Source: Diadophis punctatus similis
Lineage: Eukaryota > Chordata > Lepidosauria > Squamata > Dipsadidae
Assembly: GCA_023053685.1 (NCBI GenBank)
Contig: JALIGW010000002.1
Location: forward strand, 250,242,356 to 250,306,355
Direction: 5' to 3'
DNA: 64,000 bases
The notes under the pieces were generated by a model. It made no database searches. It saw only the letters and a program-made list of their open reading frames with translations, and was not told the DNA's origin. This document shows, in pieces, positions 34,771 to 44,307 of this stretch. How positions within the stretch are numbered: the first letter of the stretch is position 1; each line of letters starts with the position of its first letter. The translations under genes were made by a program, and so were the position numbers.

Positions 34771-34867
34771 AGCTCTATCCTTATTGATTGGTTTTGAAAA
34801 CTGCAGCCTTGAATTTGCTGTTGGAGCAGCAGGAACAGGTCAATGGGTAGAGATTGTGGGGAGGAAG

Positions 34868-34990
34868 AAGATCCAGTTCGCTGTAGTGGTGAAGGCACCA
34901 GGTTAGAGACAGAGAAACGCTCAGTTCCAGTCCCACCTGAAGCCCAAAAACATCTGTTCAGCTTTGGCCAGTTCCTCTCAGGCCTAGGAA
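34868..34990 (+). mobile_element. tRNA-derived SINE
   Basis: Third inherited copy of the SINE at 8891. Confidence 0.6.
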
Positions 34991-35349
34991 GCAGGAAGTG
35001 GGTGGGGGGAACACCTTCCAAAAACCCTTCCCAAGGAAACTGCAAGGCCAGGCATCAAGACTGATCCAAAGGCACCAAAAACGAAGCGAAGTAGCGTCCC
35101 GTTTCACTATTTCATTTGGCTCAGTTTCAAAGGTCGGTTGCTGGGAGTCCAAAATGAACTGCTGCCATGTAATCGGTGAAAACATCTTCCGAATGCCTTG
35201 GTGGAGCCTGGAAAAGCGTGTTTTTCCACCTCCTGTCGCTAGATGGCGATCAGGCTACATCTCTGCCTAGAAAGCTATCAACACATCAGTGCCATTCGTG
35301 CTTGAGCTTAAAAAATGAGTTTTTTAACCATAGAATATTGCAATGCTAG

Positions 35350-35473
35350 AAAGGAGGGGAGGGGAGGAGAGGAGAAGCGCAGAGGAACTTCCTCTTCCGG
35401 ATGACTCATGGGAGGAAGGTGGGGTGCAGAGCATCTTCTCTTCTCTTCTCATGGTCGAAGCAGCCACTGGAAG
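35350..35473 (+). promoter_or_regulatory. Candidate promoter and exon 1 of unit D, perhaps used by ZNF E
   Basis: Nearly identical to 9395-9513: ETS-like CTTCCTCTTCCGG at 35388-35400, AP-1-like TGACTCA, donor GTGAGTT at 35474. The finger exon of its own unit (D) is deleted, so the next + strand zinc-finger exon is E, 11.3 kb downstream. Confidence 0.6.
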
Positions 35474-36649
35474 GTGAGTTGAGGGCAGGTGGGAGGAGAG
35501 TCCGGGAGAAAGTCGGGCTGTTCTGTTTCCTCCACGGCCTGGAAGCAGAGAAGCAACTGGGCTGAAGTATGTCCGCTGCTGCTGCAGAAGGTTCCTTCCC
35601 TCCCCAAATTTAAGTCCGTTGGTGCTGCAGGTTATGAAACTGGTGGCTGCCATTTTCTGCAGGTGGGAAGATTTTAAAAGTCCCTTTTAAATTTTAAGAT
35701 ATAATAATAGAGGTTGTGGGTGCAGATTGGACAGCCATTTGTTCTGGATTGAATCGGGTCTCCTGCCTGAACAGGGAATGGACTAGAATACCTCCAAGAT
35801 CCCTCCTAACTCAATTAGTCTGTTTTCAATCTGATGTGCAACAAGATCGGACTGATGTGCCTCTGGCCTTTTCTGGGTTATTGTTTTACTTCCATTTCTA
35901 GCTTACAAGGACGCTGTTTCCTATTGGTGCCCCTATCCGTGTATTAACCGGGTTAAATTCTGCTTAACCCAGCACTTTTTAAAAGATCGCTATTGAATGT
36001 TTTGAATTTTTTTTGTCCGGTTGTATTTATTTATAAAATTTATTGGCCAACAACCTTACCATGACATACCTGTGCGGCTTAGAGACATTAAATATATATA
36101 TACACATTAAAACACATTAAAGGGATAGATGTAAGTTGGCACTGTGATGTGACAGCATGCTTCATGATTGGGTCACTTAGTGACACAGATGCCAGTCACA
36201 ATTGCGGTCAGTAAGTGAGGACTGCTTCAATTGGTTGTGGAAGGTATTTTCTGCCCTTACTTGGAGCTCATGACTTCCATGGGCATAACAGGTGCTTCAA
36301 ATCTTGCAGAGGCTTTAGGCATCATTTCATCCGTTAAAGCCCCCACATCTGTAAAATTAATGTCATGCAGTTGGCAGGTGTGGCTAAGTAAAACAAAAGA
36401 CAGAGTCCAAGTGTGTGGGTGTGTTGATAAACCAATGCTTTTATTCATCTGAATAAAGACGGGTCCCTCTATACTCTTTGGCATTGTGTTAACAAACACA
36501 CACCTCAGTGCCAGAGACCAGAAACTCCTACAATTTCAGCTTTTATAGATGTAGTCATACTTGCTGTTGATCAAGGGCACCTTATTAGCAGTACTTGGCT
36601 GCTACTTGGCCTCTTTATACTATGGAAGCAGTGAGAAATTTCCTAATGG
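35474..36649 (+). other. Intron 1 / spacer of unit D
   Basis: Paralogous to 9514-10690, including the shortened Tc1 remnant at about 36475-36640. No supported exon. Confidence 0.4.
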
Positions 36650-36956
36650 TGGGAACAAGTAACCAGCAGAACGTCTTGCCTTCAGAAGTTGTGCTGCTCC
36701 ATCACTGGAGGCTTTTAAGAAGAGACGGGATAGCCACTTGTCTGCAATGGTATAGAGCAGGAGTGTCAAACCCTCCTCACATTGCAGGCAATATCGTGAC
36801 ATATTGCGATGCTTTTTGCCTTTGCGGAGCTGGGGTGAGCATGGGCCCGCAGGTCGCCAGTTTGACAGGCTGGTATAGGGTCTCCTGCTTGAGCAGAGGC
36901 TGGATTAGAAGACCTGCAAGGTCCTTTCCAATTCTGTTATTCTCTTCTGTTCTTCT
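36650..36956 (+). mobile_element. CR1 LINE 3' end with MITE (unit D)
   Basis: Paralogous to 10691-11010. The MITE at 36758-36872 sits at the same site. Confidence 0.75.
36758..36872. mobile_element. hAT-type MITE in CR1 (unit D)
   Basis: 115 bp, duplications GTATAGAG and GTATAGGG (one mismatch). Same insertion as 10809-10922. Confidence 0.85.
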
Positions 36957-37627
36957 GCGATCATATTTTTATGTCCTGATAAGTAATACCATAGAAATCA
37001 AAGCATGTGTACTTACTTTTTCATTTGACTGTGTTTGAAAACAACCCTCTGCACTGCTAAGAATTTGTGATTGACCCAGTCAACAAGTTAATTTCATCAT
37101 TGAATGGATATTCTAACTTGGATCTGGGTAGTCTTCCATGTGTCATGATTAATGTAAGAGCTTATTGGAGCATTGTGGCATGTTTGCTTTTTCATTGTAA
37201 GGTAAACTTTTTTCTTTTTTTCTCATCATCAGCAACCATTTCATGCACAATTAAATATGCCCTTTCATTTGACTCTTATAGACAAAGAGGATGGCAATAA
37301 GAGCACTCTGGACAACTGAGAATAACAAACAACATTGAACAGCAAAGCAAGTCAGTCCAGATATCAAAATATTTTCCATTTCCTTCAGAGAGGCACACAA
37401 TTCTTCATCTTCCTCGGCAGGTGAGAGAGAAACAAGAGAAATTCAAGAGGAGATTTCTACCAGGGAAAAGTAGAGTGTGAAATTCAAGCACACATTACAT
37501 GAAAAGTCAAGGGACATAATTTTTCCATTCAGCAAAAGAGGGAAATATCTGTAAGTTACTGGGGAGGAAAAGGTCTCTTGGAAAGCCATATAGAGCAGAC
37601 AGTGTTGCAGGCCTTTCTCTGGGAGGA
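36957..37627 (+). pseudogene. Zinc-finger gene D remnant without finger exon
   Basis: Matches the upstream leader of genes A and B as far as CTCTGGGAGGA, the equivalent of about position 870 in A. It then switches directly to GATCTGGGTAGTC, which belongs further upstream in the next unit. The finger exon, its 3' flank and the following first-exon block are gone. Junction microhomology GGA at 37625-37627. Confidence 0.8.
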
Positions 37628-38104
37628 TCTGGGTAGTCTTCCATGTGTCATGATTACCGTATTTTTCGGAGTATAAGACGCACCTTTTTACCCTCAAAAA
37701 GAGGATGAAAACCTGGGTGCGTCTTATACACTGAATGCAGCCCCACCCAGCCACCCCCACTCTTTGGCCTCTGCCTGCCAGCAATTTACCTCTTTGCAGC
37801 AAACAGGGCAAAGCACAAGAAGAGCACATAATGTTTGCCTCTCAAACCCTCTTTCATGGGGCCGAAGAGATGATAGTCTGAAGGCGCTAAATCTGGTGAG
37901 TAGGGAGGATTATTATTCCAGTGACGAGGAAGTGAAAGCTGCAGTGAAGAAGTGGCTCAAAGAACAGTCAACAAAATCGTACGAGGCAGGGATACATGCT
38001 CTCATTCGAAGGTGGAACATTGCTATTGAGAGAAACGGTGACTATGTTGAGAAGTAGGGATGTGATCCACAGAGGACCAGCTTCATTTTGATGTACACTA
38101 CATG

Positions 38105-38792
38105 TGTTGTGACCCAGCACCGCAACCCCCCAGAAACACACACACACACTCGTTGGGAGGCAAACAAAAAGGTTCTTTTTACTAATAAAGTGTCTTAGTA
38201 AAACTCAGAGGTTTTAGAAGTCCAAAACAACACAAACGGAAAGTCTCAAGGAAATAGGTTCTTTGGGTTACGTGAGGATTAAATAGCACACAGACAAAAG
38301 TTCAAAGCAAGACTCATTAATTCTTCTCTTATCTGAACAACTTGGCTGGCTTCCCGGAATAAAGCTGGCAGAAGCTGGTGTCTTCGATAAGATTCCCAAA
38401 CAGACGTAGAAACGAAACTCTGGATATGCCGTGGTCATTGATTCGTTGTTTTCAGCAATGAGCACTAATTACCCCGGCCTAATATAGGCACTGAAGGGCG
38501 TGGCCCAATTAGCCCTCACTGCTTCCTCCGATTGGACCGACGCTTACTCAGCCAGTCCTGTCTTCTGGCTGCTCTGCGAGCTCTGGCATCCAGCATGAGT
38601 TCTTCATCTCCTGATGAAGCACTCTGCTGCGCAGGTGCAGAAGGTCCTGGGAGATCGTCCTGCTCTGGCACCGAGTCCTCATCACCAGCCGTCTCTGGTG
38701 CCAGGCACATAGGCTGGTACTGCTGCACCATGAGCGGCTCCACGTCCTCCGGATCCTCCAGACTCGGCGCCGGACGCGGCCAAGGCACAACA
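38105..38792 (-). mobile_element. 3' LTR of the Gypsy chromovirus
   Basis: 688 bp, TGTTGTGACC to GGCACAACA on the + strand. It matches the LTR at 43217-43904 with one difference seen (A at 38278, G at 43390). 5-bp duplication ACATG at 38100-38104. It also encodes the last 91 residues of Pol. Confidence 0.97.
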
Positions 38793-41700
38793 CTATCCCT
38801 CACCGCAGGGCCCTTCCCCCGGGTCTGTCGGTCCGGATGCGGCCGGGACGGGAATTGAGCGTGGAAGGCCCGGACCAGATCCGGAGCATGAACGGCGGTC
38901 GCATCCTCCCATGTGAAGTCTTCAGGGCCGTACCCCTTCCACTCAATGAGGTACTGGAATCGGCCCTTCATCCAGCGGGAATCCCGAATACTGGCAACTT
39001 CGTATTCGGGTGGGTCAGCGGGAGTGCGGATCACCGGCTGAGGCGGAGCGGGAGGGCGGAGCGGACAGGCAGGACGTTCGGGAACAAGGAGGGACCGATG
39101 GAAGACGGGGTGGATCCTGAGAGAGCGAGGCAACGTCAACCGGTAGGCCACGGGGTTAATGACCGCTTCCACCGGGAACGGACCCAGGAATCGGTGGTCA
39201 AGCTTGCGAGCCGGTCGGTCGGAGGGGAGATGCTTCGTGGACAGCCAGACGCGATCCCCGACCGCCAGAGGTGGAGTTGCTCGCCGGGAGCGGTCCGCGA
39301 CCCTCTTGTAATCTTCCTTGGCTTTATTCAACGAGCGTTTGACCAGTTGGTGAACGGCCTGGAGCTCGGACAGGAATTCCTCCGCCACAGGAACAGGAGA
39401 GTCTAGGAGCGTGAGCGGGAAGAAACGGGGGTGGTAACCGAAGTTGGCGAGGAACGGAGAGGCGTGCGTGGAGGTGTGCTGAGAGTTGTTAAAAGCAAAC
39501 TCGGCCCCGGCAAGGTATTCCGCCCAGTTGTCCTGCTGCTGGTTGACAAAACAGCGCAGGTACTGTTCAAGGATGCCGATGACTTTTTCAGTGCCCCCAT
39601 CAGTCTCCGGATGATGCGCTGACGAGAGGCAGACTTGGACCTCCAGGGCCGCCATCAGACCCTTCCAGAACTGGGCCGTGAACTGGGCTCCCCGATCCGA
39701 CACGACCCGATCCAGCAGACCGTGCAGGCGGAAAACATGCTGGATAAACATGCGGGCCGTGGCGCGAGCTGTCGGCAACCCTCGACAGGGGATGAAATGT
39801 GCCATTTTGGTCAGCATATCGACCACTACGAACACGGTCGTGAAGCCGGCGGACGGGGGCAAGTCCGTGAGGAAGTCCATAGAGACGGCCCCCCAGGGTC
39901 TCTCGGGCGTCGGCAAGGGCTGCAGCAGGCCCGGCGGCGCTCCAGGGGCGTACTTGGCCTGGCGACAGCAAACACAAGACGTCACATAGGCCTGGACATC
40001 ATCACGGAGTCGGGGCCACCAAAAAGTCCGAGCCACCAGGTTCAGAGTCTTGAAAAGGCCGAAGTGGCCAGCCGCAGGGCTGTCGTGGCACTGCTGCAGG
40101 ATCAGGCCACGGAGCGGACCGGCGGGAACGTAGAGCAGGTCCCGGAAACGGAGGAGGTCGTCCGAAAATGTCCAAGGGGACTCAGGCCCTATCTCCTGCC
40201 TCCGTTGTGCCGCGTAGGCGTCGTGTCGCTGCGCCTCCCGGATCTGTCCTCGGAGGTCCACGGGATCCTGGGTAGCTGCAAAGGACTCGACGGGCAGGAC
40301 CGTCCGGAGTGGCAGCGGGTCCTGGGCTTGGGCGTATTCCGGCTTGCGGGACAGCGCATCCGCCTGCTGATTCCGGCCGCTCGGGATGTACGTAATGCGA
40401 AAATTGAAGCGGGAGAAAAAAAACGACCAGCGTATCTGGCGCTGGTTGAGCTTCCTGGCCGTCTGCAAGAACTCCAGGTTCTTATGGTCTGTGCGCACCT
40501 CCACTTGATGACGAGCCCCCTCGAGGTGGTGCCGCCAGGTCTCGAAAGCCGCCTTGATGGCCAGCAACTCCTTCTCCCAGATAGTATAATTGCGCTCCGA
40601 CGAGGTTAATTTCCGTGAATAATAAGCGCAAGGGAAGAGATGTCCGCCATCTTCCCGGGTCTGTAGCAAGACGGCGCCCACGGCAATGTCGGACGCGTCC
40701 GCCTCCACAACAAAAGGGCGGTGAGGGTCTGGGTGCTTGAGGATCGGCTCCTGCATGAAGGCATCCGTGAGGATCTTGAACGCCTCTTGTTCGGAATCGC
40801 CCCACCGGAAAGGGACTTGTTTCTGCAGGAGTCGAGTGAGAGGCGCGGTCAGAGTGGCGAACCCCGGGATGAAGGTCCTATAATAATTTGCGAACCCCAG
40901 GAGTCGCTGAACGTCCTTCACCCGGCGTGGGGGTTGCCAGGTTTTTAGGGCCTCGACTTTGCCACGGTCCATGGCGATGCCTTCTGGCGAAATCCGATGG
41001 CCCAGGAAATCCACAGTCGTCTGAAAAAACTGGCATTTCTCTAATTTCGCGTATAGCTGGTGGTCTCTCAACTGCTGCAGGACTTGACGGATATGTTGGA
41101 TGTGGCTGCTCCGGGACGTGGAATAAATCATAATATCGTCCAGGTACACGACAACGAACTGGTCCAGCAAATCTCTAAAGATGTCGTTCATGAAATGCTG
41201 GAACACAGCCGGAGCGTTGGTCAAGCCGAACGGCATGACCGTATACTCAAAATGACCGTAGCGGGTTCCGAACGCCGTCTTCCACTCGTCCCCCTCACGA
41301 ACACGCACCAAATTGTAAGCGCCACGTAAGTCCAATTTGGTGAAGATGGTCGCCGAGCGGAGGCGTTCCATCAACTCCGGGATGAGGGGCAACGGGTACC
41401 GGTTACGCACTGTGATGGCGTTCAACTTGCGATAATCGCAGCACAGGCGCAAGTCCCCGGTTTTCTTCTTGACGAAGAGGACGGGGGCAGACAAGGGCGA
41501 CGAGGAGGGTCGGATGAAACCCCTGGCCAGGTTTTTATCAATAAAGTCCCGCAGTGCGGCCAGCTCAGGTTCTGACATGGAGTAGAGGCGGCCCACAGGG
41601 AGCGGAGCGTTGGGAATCAGGTCCACAGGGCAATCGTAGGGCCGGTGCGGGGGCAACTGGTCCGCCTCCTTTTCACTAAACACATCAGCGAAGTCTGCAA

Positions 41701-42232
41701 ACTCAGCTGGGAGTGAAATGTCCGGAGGGTCAGGTACCGCGCCCGCACAAACCTGGCGCGTATGGTCCACACACTGGAGACTCGGGAAGGCAATGAAGTT
41801 CTGGGACCATACAACCTGAGGGTCGTGGGTGCGCAGCCACGCCAGTCCGAGAACCAAAGGGAAATGGAGTCCCGACGTCACATAAAACTGGATGGCCTCC
41901 TCGTGCCGTCCAATGCAAAGGCGCACTGGCTGCGTGATGGCCTTAATCAGACCGGACAGCAACACCCGGCCATCGATTGTTTCCACCCTCATCGGCGGGT
42001 CCACGGGGCACAGGGGAACGGCAAGATGCTGGGCGAACGCCTCGTCAATGAAATTGGTGGTTGCCCCGGAGTCCACCAAAGCGTGTGCGGAGATGCCGCG
42101 GTCCCGGTGGTCAATAAAGACCTTGGTGTCCAAGAGCAGATGCCGCGGAGGACCGGGATCCACGTCAGCTGAGCCGGAGTCCTTCGGTGTGCATGCCCGA
42201 CCCAACGTCTCCGCTAGGCCGGGCGCTGGCCG
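38516..42232 (-). CDS. pol: Pol polyprotein of Sushi-type Gypsy chromovirus
   Basis: Open from the frameshift site at 42232 to a stop at 38516, with no ATG near its start, so it should be made as a Gag-Pol fusion. Counting from 42205, domains in order are: aspartic protease (DSGATT near residue 45), reverse transcriptase (LDLRGAY; catalytic YLDD at 354-357), RNase H (EADAS near 501, TDHKN near 572), integrase with HHCC zinc region (707-748) and catalytic D777, D837 and E873, then a C-terminal chromodomain at about 1083-1135 (LIEWKGYGPEDFTWED). The chromodomain places it among chromoviruses; the layout matches vertebrate Sushi elements. All catalytic residues are present and no stop or frameshift is seen, so the enzyme is potentially active. 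The final 91 residues, basic and low-complexity, are read from the 3' LTR. Confidence 0.95.
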   Translation of the reverse strand, partial: RPAPGLAETLGRACTPKDSGSADVDPGPPRHLLLDTKVFIDHRDRGISAHALVDSGATTNFIDEAFAQHLAVPLCPVDPPMRVETIDGRVLLSGLIKAITQPVRLCIGRHEEAIQFYVTSGLHFPLVLGLAWLRTHDPQVVWSQNFIAFPSLQCVDHTRQVCAGAVPDPPDISLPAEFADFADVFSEKEADQLPPHRPYDCPVDLIPNAPLPVGRLYSMSEPELAALRDFIDKNLARGFIRPSSSPLSAPVLFVKKKTGDLRLCCDYRKLNAITVRNRYPLPLIPELMERLRSATIFTKLDLRGAYNLVRVREGDEWKTAFGTRYGHFEYTVMPFGLTNAPAVFQHFMNDIFRDLLDQFVVVYLDDIMIYSTSRSSHIQHIRQVLQQLRDHQLYAKLEKCQFFQTTVDFLGHRISPEGIAMDRGKVEALKTWQPPRRVKDVQRLLGFANYYRTFIPGFATLTAPLTRLLQKQVPFRWGDSEQEAFKILTDAFMQEPILKHPDPHRPFVVEADASDIAVGAVLLQTREDGGHLFPCAYYSRKLTSSERNYTIWEKELLAIKAAFETWRHHLEGARHQVEVRTDHKNLEFLQTARKLNQRQIRWSFFFSRFNFRITYIPSGRNQQADALSRKPEYAQAQDPLPLRTVLPVESFAATQDPVDLRGQIREAQRHDAYAAQRRQEIGPESPWTFSDDLLRFRDLLYVPAGPLRGLILQQCHDSPAAGHFGLFKTLNLVARTFWWPRLRDDVQAYVTSCVCCRQAKYAPGAPPGLLQPLPTPERPWGAVSMDFLTDLPPSAGFTTVFVVVDMLTKMAHFIPCRGLPTARATARMFIQHVFRLHGLLDRVVSDRGAQFTAQFWKGLMAALEVQVCLSSAHHPETDGGTEKVIGILEQYLRCFVNQQQDNWAEYLAGAEFAFNNSQHTSTHASPFLANFGYHPRFFPLTLLDSPVPVAEEFLSELQAVHQLVKRSLNKAKEDYKRVADRSRRATPPLAVGDRVWLSTKHLPSDRPARKLDHRFLGPFPVEAVINPVAYRLTLPRSLRIHPVFHRSLLVPERPACPLRPPAPPQPVIRTPADPPEYEVASIRDSRWMKGRFQYLIEWKGYGPEDFTWEDATAVHAPDLVRAFHAQFPSRPHPDRQTRGKGPAVRDSVVPWPRPAPSLEDPEDVEPLMVQQYQPMCLAPETAGDEDSVPEQDDLPGPSAPAQQSASSGDEELMLDARARRAARRQDWLSKRRSNRRKQ

Positions 42233-42238
42233 TTTCCC
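42195..42238 (-). promoter_or_regulatory. Programmed -1 frameshift signal between gag and pol
   Basis: On the - strand the heptamer G GGA AAC (42238-42232) is in exact gag phase (TCG GGA AAC), 15 nt before the gag TAG at 42216-42214. After a 7-nt spacer, GCCCGGCC (42224-42217) can pair with GGTCGGGC (42202-42195) in 8 pairs including one G-U, with a 14-nt loop. Pol lies in the -1 frame. The same heptamer is the known frameshift site of mammalian PEG10, which derives from Sushi-type gag-pol. Confidence 0.85.
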
Positions 42239-43119
42239 GACGGCGATGGCTGGGACGATGGAGCAGGACCAGAAGCGGTGGGCCCCCGACCCTTCCTAGG
42301 GCACGAGCGAGCGAAATGGCCCGGGTCGCCGCAATACAAACACAACCCCCCTGCCCTGCGTCTGTCCTTTTCCGCGCCGGTCAAGCGGGGCCGAACAGCG
42401 CCAAGGTCCATAGGCTCGTCACGAGGAGCCGGGGCCGACGGAAGTCCACGGGGAATAGGAGGTGCCTGAGCAGCGCGACGTGGAGCCGGAACAGCGGGGA
42501 CGTCAGGTGGCGCGAGAGGCGCCGGAGCAGCACGGCGTGCGTTCCTCGCTTGCAACCGGGCATCAATTTTCAAGCAGAGCCGCACCAGTTCTTGGGTGGT
42601 TGCAGGAATGTCCACGCGTGCCAGCTCATCCTGGATGCTGTCTGCCAAGCCCTCCTGGAAGGCATCCAACAACGCAGCCTCATTCCAGGCCGAGTCTTGG
42701 CTGAGGAGACGGAATTCACTGATGTACTCCCTGAGTGGTCTCCGGCCTTGCCTCAGCTGCCTTAATTGCCTGCACGCTGTCTGGGCCTTAATTGGGTCCG
42801 CGAACATCTCCTCCAAATGAGTGCAGAAACGCTCAAAGTCCTGGAGGAGGGGATTGTTCTGGACCAGTAGAGGGGTGGCCCAACGTGCTGCATTTCCAGA
42901 CAGCAGGGTAATTACAAACCCCACCTTGTCCCGGTTGTGGGGGAAATCCTCTGGCCTCAGGGACATGAACAGCTGGCACTGGCCCAGGAACGCCGGGAAC
43001 ATAGCCTCGTCACCATGGAACTTATCCGGCATGGCTATCGGGCAGCGTGTCCGTTGGGCTGGGGCCAACGCAGGAGCAGCTGCCAACTGATTTTGCTGAA
43101 TTGTTAACTGAGCGTTCAT
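42214..43119 (-). CDS. gag: Gag of Sushi-type Gypsy chromovirus
   Basis: 301 residues from an ATG at 43119. It has the retrotransposon-gag capsid fold signature (PDKFHGDEAMFPAFLGQC, NAARWATPLL, REYISEFRLLSQDSAWNE) followed by a proline/alanine-rich stretch and one CCHC zinc knuckle, CLYCGDPGHFARSC, at about 260-273. Gag would assemble cytoplasmic particles and bind the element RNA. It resembles the gag from which mammalian RTL/PEG10 genes were derived. The frame is uninterrupted, and a phased slippery heptamer overlaps its last codons. The start is chosen because it is the first ATG of the frame after the LTR and primer region. Confidence 0.93.
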   Translation of the reverse strand: MNAQLTIQQNQLAAAPALAPAQRTRCPIAMPDKFHGDEAMFPAFLGQCQLFMSLRPEDFPHNRDKVGFVITLLSGNAARWATPLLVQNNPLLQDFERFCTHLEEMFADPIKAQTACRQLRQLRQGRRPLREYISEFRLLSQDSAWNEAALLDAFQEGLADSIQDELARVDIPATTQELVRLCLKIDARLQARNARRAAPAPLAPPDVPAVPAPRRAAQAPPIPRGLPSAPAPRDEPMDLGAVRPRLTGAEKDRRRAGGLCLYCGDPGHFARSCPRKGRGPTASGPAPSSQPSPSGNGQRPA

Positions 43120-43203
43120 GATTGCCAGCTGCTGCCGAAGTTGAGCATTCTCGTCCTGAAGCTACTCCATGATGCAATCTGGGCTTGTGTGTGGTCAGTT
43201 TGG

Positions 43204-43214
43204 GCTGAGAACAA
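43204..43214 (-). promoter_or_regulatory. Putative self-priming primer-binding site
   Basis: Just inside the 5' LTR the - strand reads TTGTTCTCAGC, with no TGG start expected of a tRNA primer site. It is complementary at 10 of 11 positions to GCTGAAAACAA in the LTR (43568-43558), which lies 30 nt after a TATATTA box (43598-43592), where transcription should start. This fits the self-priming proposed for Tf1/Sushi elements. Confidence 0.55.
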
Positions 43215-43216
43215 AC

Positions 43217-43904
43217 TGTTGTGACCCAGCACCGCAACCCCCCAGAAACACACACACACACTCGTTGGGAGGCAAACAAAAAGGTTCTTTTTACTAATAA
43301 AGTGTCTTAGTAAAACTCAGAGGTTTTAGAAGTCCAAAACAACACAAACGGAAAGTCTCAAGGAAATAGGTTCTTTGGGTTACGTGAGGGTTAAATAGCA
43401 CACAGACAAAAGTTCAAAGCAAGACTCATTAATTCTTCTCTTATCTGAACAACTTGGCTGGCTTCCCGGAATAAAGCTGGCAGAAGCTGGTGTCTTCGAT
43501 AAGATTCCCAAACAGACGTAGAAACGAAACTCTGGATATGCCGTGGTCATTGATTCGTTGTTTTCAGCAATGAGCACTAATTACCCCGGCCTAATATAGG
43601 CACTGAAGGGCGTGGCCCAATTAGCCCTCACTGCTTCCTCCGATTGGACCGACGCTTACTCAGCCAGTCCTGTCTTCTGGCTGCTCTGCGAGCTCTGGCA
43701 TCCAGCATGAGTTCTTCATCTCCTGATGAAGCACTCTGCTGCGCAGGTGCAGAAGGTCCTGGGAGATCGTCCTGCTCTGGCACCGAGTCCTCATCACCAG
43801 CCGTCTCTGGTGCCAGGCACATAGGCTGGTACTGCTGCACCATGAGCGGCTCCACGTCCTCCGGATCCTCCAGACTCGGCGCCGGACGCGGCCAAGGCAC
43901 AACA
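43217..43904 (-). mobile_element. 5' LTR of the Gypsy chromovirus
   Basis: 688 bp, same ends as the other LTR. Followed by the second ACATG duplication at 43905-43909. Contains the putative promoter with TATATTA at 43598-43592 on the - strand. The whole element is 5800 bp (38105-43904). Confidence 0.97.
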
Positions 43905-44048
43905 ACATGTTCCTGTGTTGGTAATTATACCTATCCTTAAGAAAGTGGCATTACTTTTTGACTCACCCTCGTATATAGGTTTATATCGGGGTTCATAAAA
44001 TAAAAAAACATTTAAACGCATTCTCTTTGCTTTTACCCATCAAAAGAT

Positions 44049-44307
44049 TAGCAATAGTAATAGCAATAGCAATAGCACTTAAGACTTATATACCGCTTCA
44101 TAGTGCTTTACAGCCCTCTCTAAGCGGTTTACATAGTTCAGCATATTGCCCCCAACAATCTGGGTCCTCATTTTACCCACCTCAGAAGGATGGAAGGCTG
44201 AGTCAACCTTGAGCCTGGTGAGATTTGAACAGCTGAACTGCTGAACTAGCAATCAACTGAAGTAGGTTGCAGTGCTGCTTTTAACTACTGCGCCACCTCG
44301 GCTCCTT
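44049..44307 (-). mobile_element. Sauria-type SINE
   Basis: Full-length SINE in reverse orientation with an expanded (ATAGCA)n tail at the left and tRNA-like head at the right (complement of GGAGCCGAGGTGGCGCAGT). Confidence 0.9.

Larger units (their letters stand above)
28341..36749 (+). repeat. Tandem duplication unit C
   Basis: Third unit: zinc-finger exon C, the 3' flank with two solo LTRs, a spacer with the best-preserved ERV pol fragment, a tRNA-SINE, and the first-exon block at 35.4 kb. Confidence 0.85.
37850..43974 (+). mobile_element. Mariner transposase fragment, split by Gypsy
   Basis: 37905-38057 encodes the C-terminal end of a mariner transposase (DEEVKAAVKKWLKEQ, then RWNIAIERNGDYVEK and a stop). 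After the Gypsy element the 3' end continues and finishes with a mariner-like terminal sequence (complement of CGAGGGTGAGTCAAAAAG) at about 43943-43974. The left terminal repeat and most of the transposase are missing, so it is dead. Confidence 0.7.

Noticed and set aside
37764..38057. A functional mariner or SETMAR-like fusion gene
   Set aside because: Only the transposase C-terminus is present, without the catalytic core, left terminal repeat or a fused domain.
38532..42299. Several + strand frames of 80 to 324 codons across the chromovirus
   Set aside because: They are complements of gag-pol in a GC-rich element, with no recognisable domain.
38105..43904. Envelope gene, making the element a true retrovirus
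   Set aside because: No further frame lies between the pol chromodomain region and the 3' LTR. Pol itself runs into the LTR.
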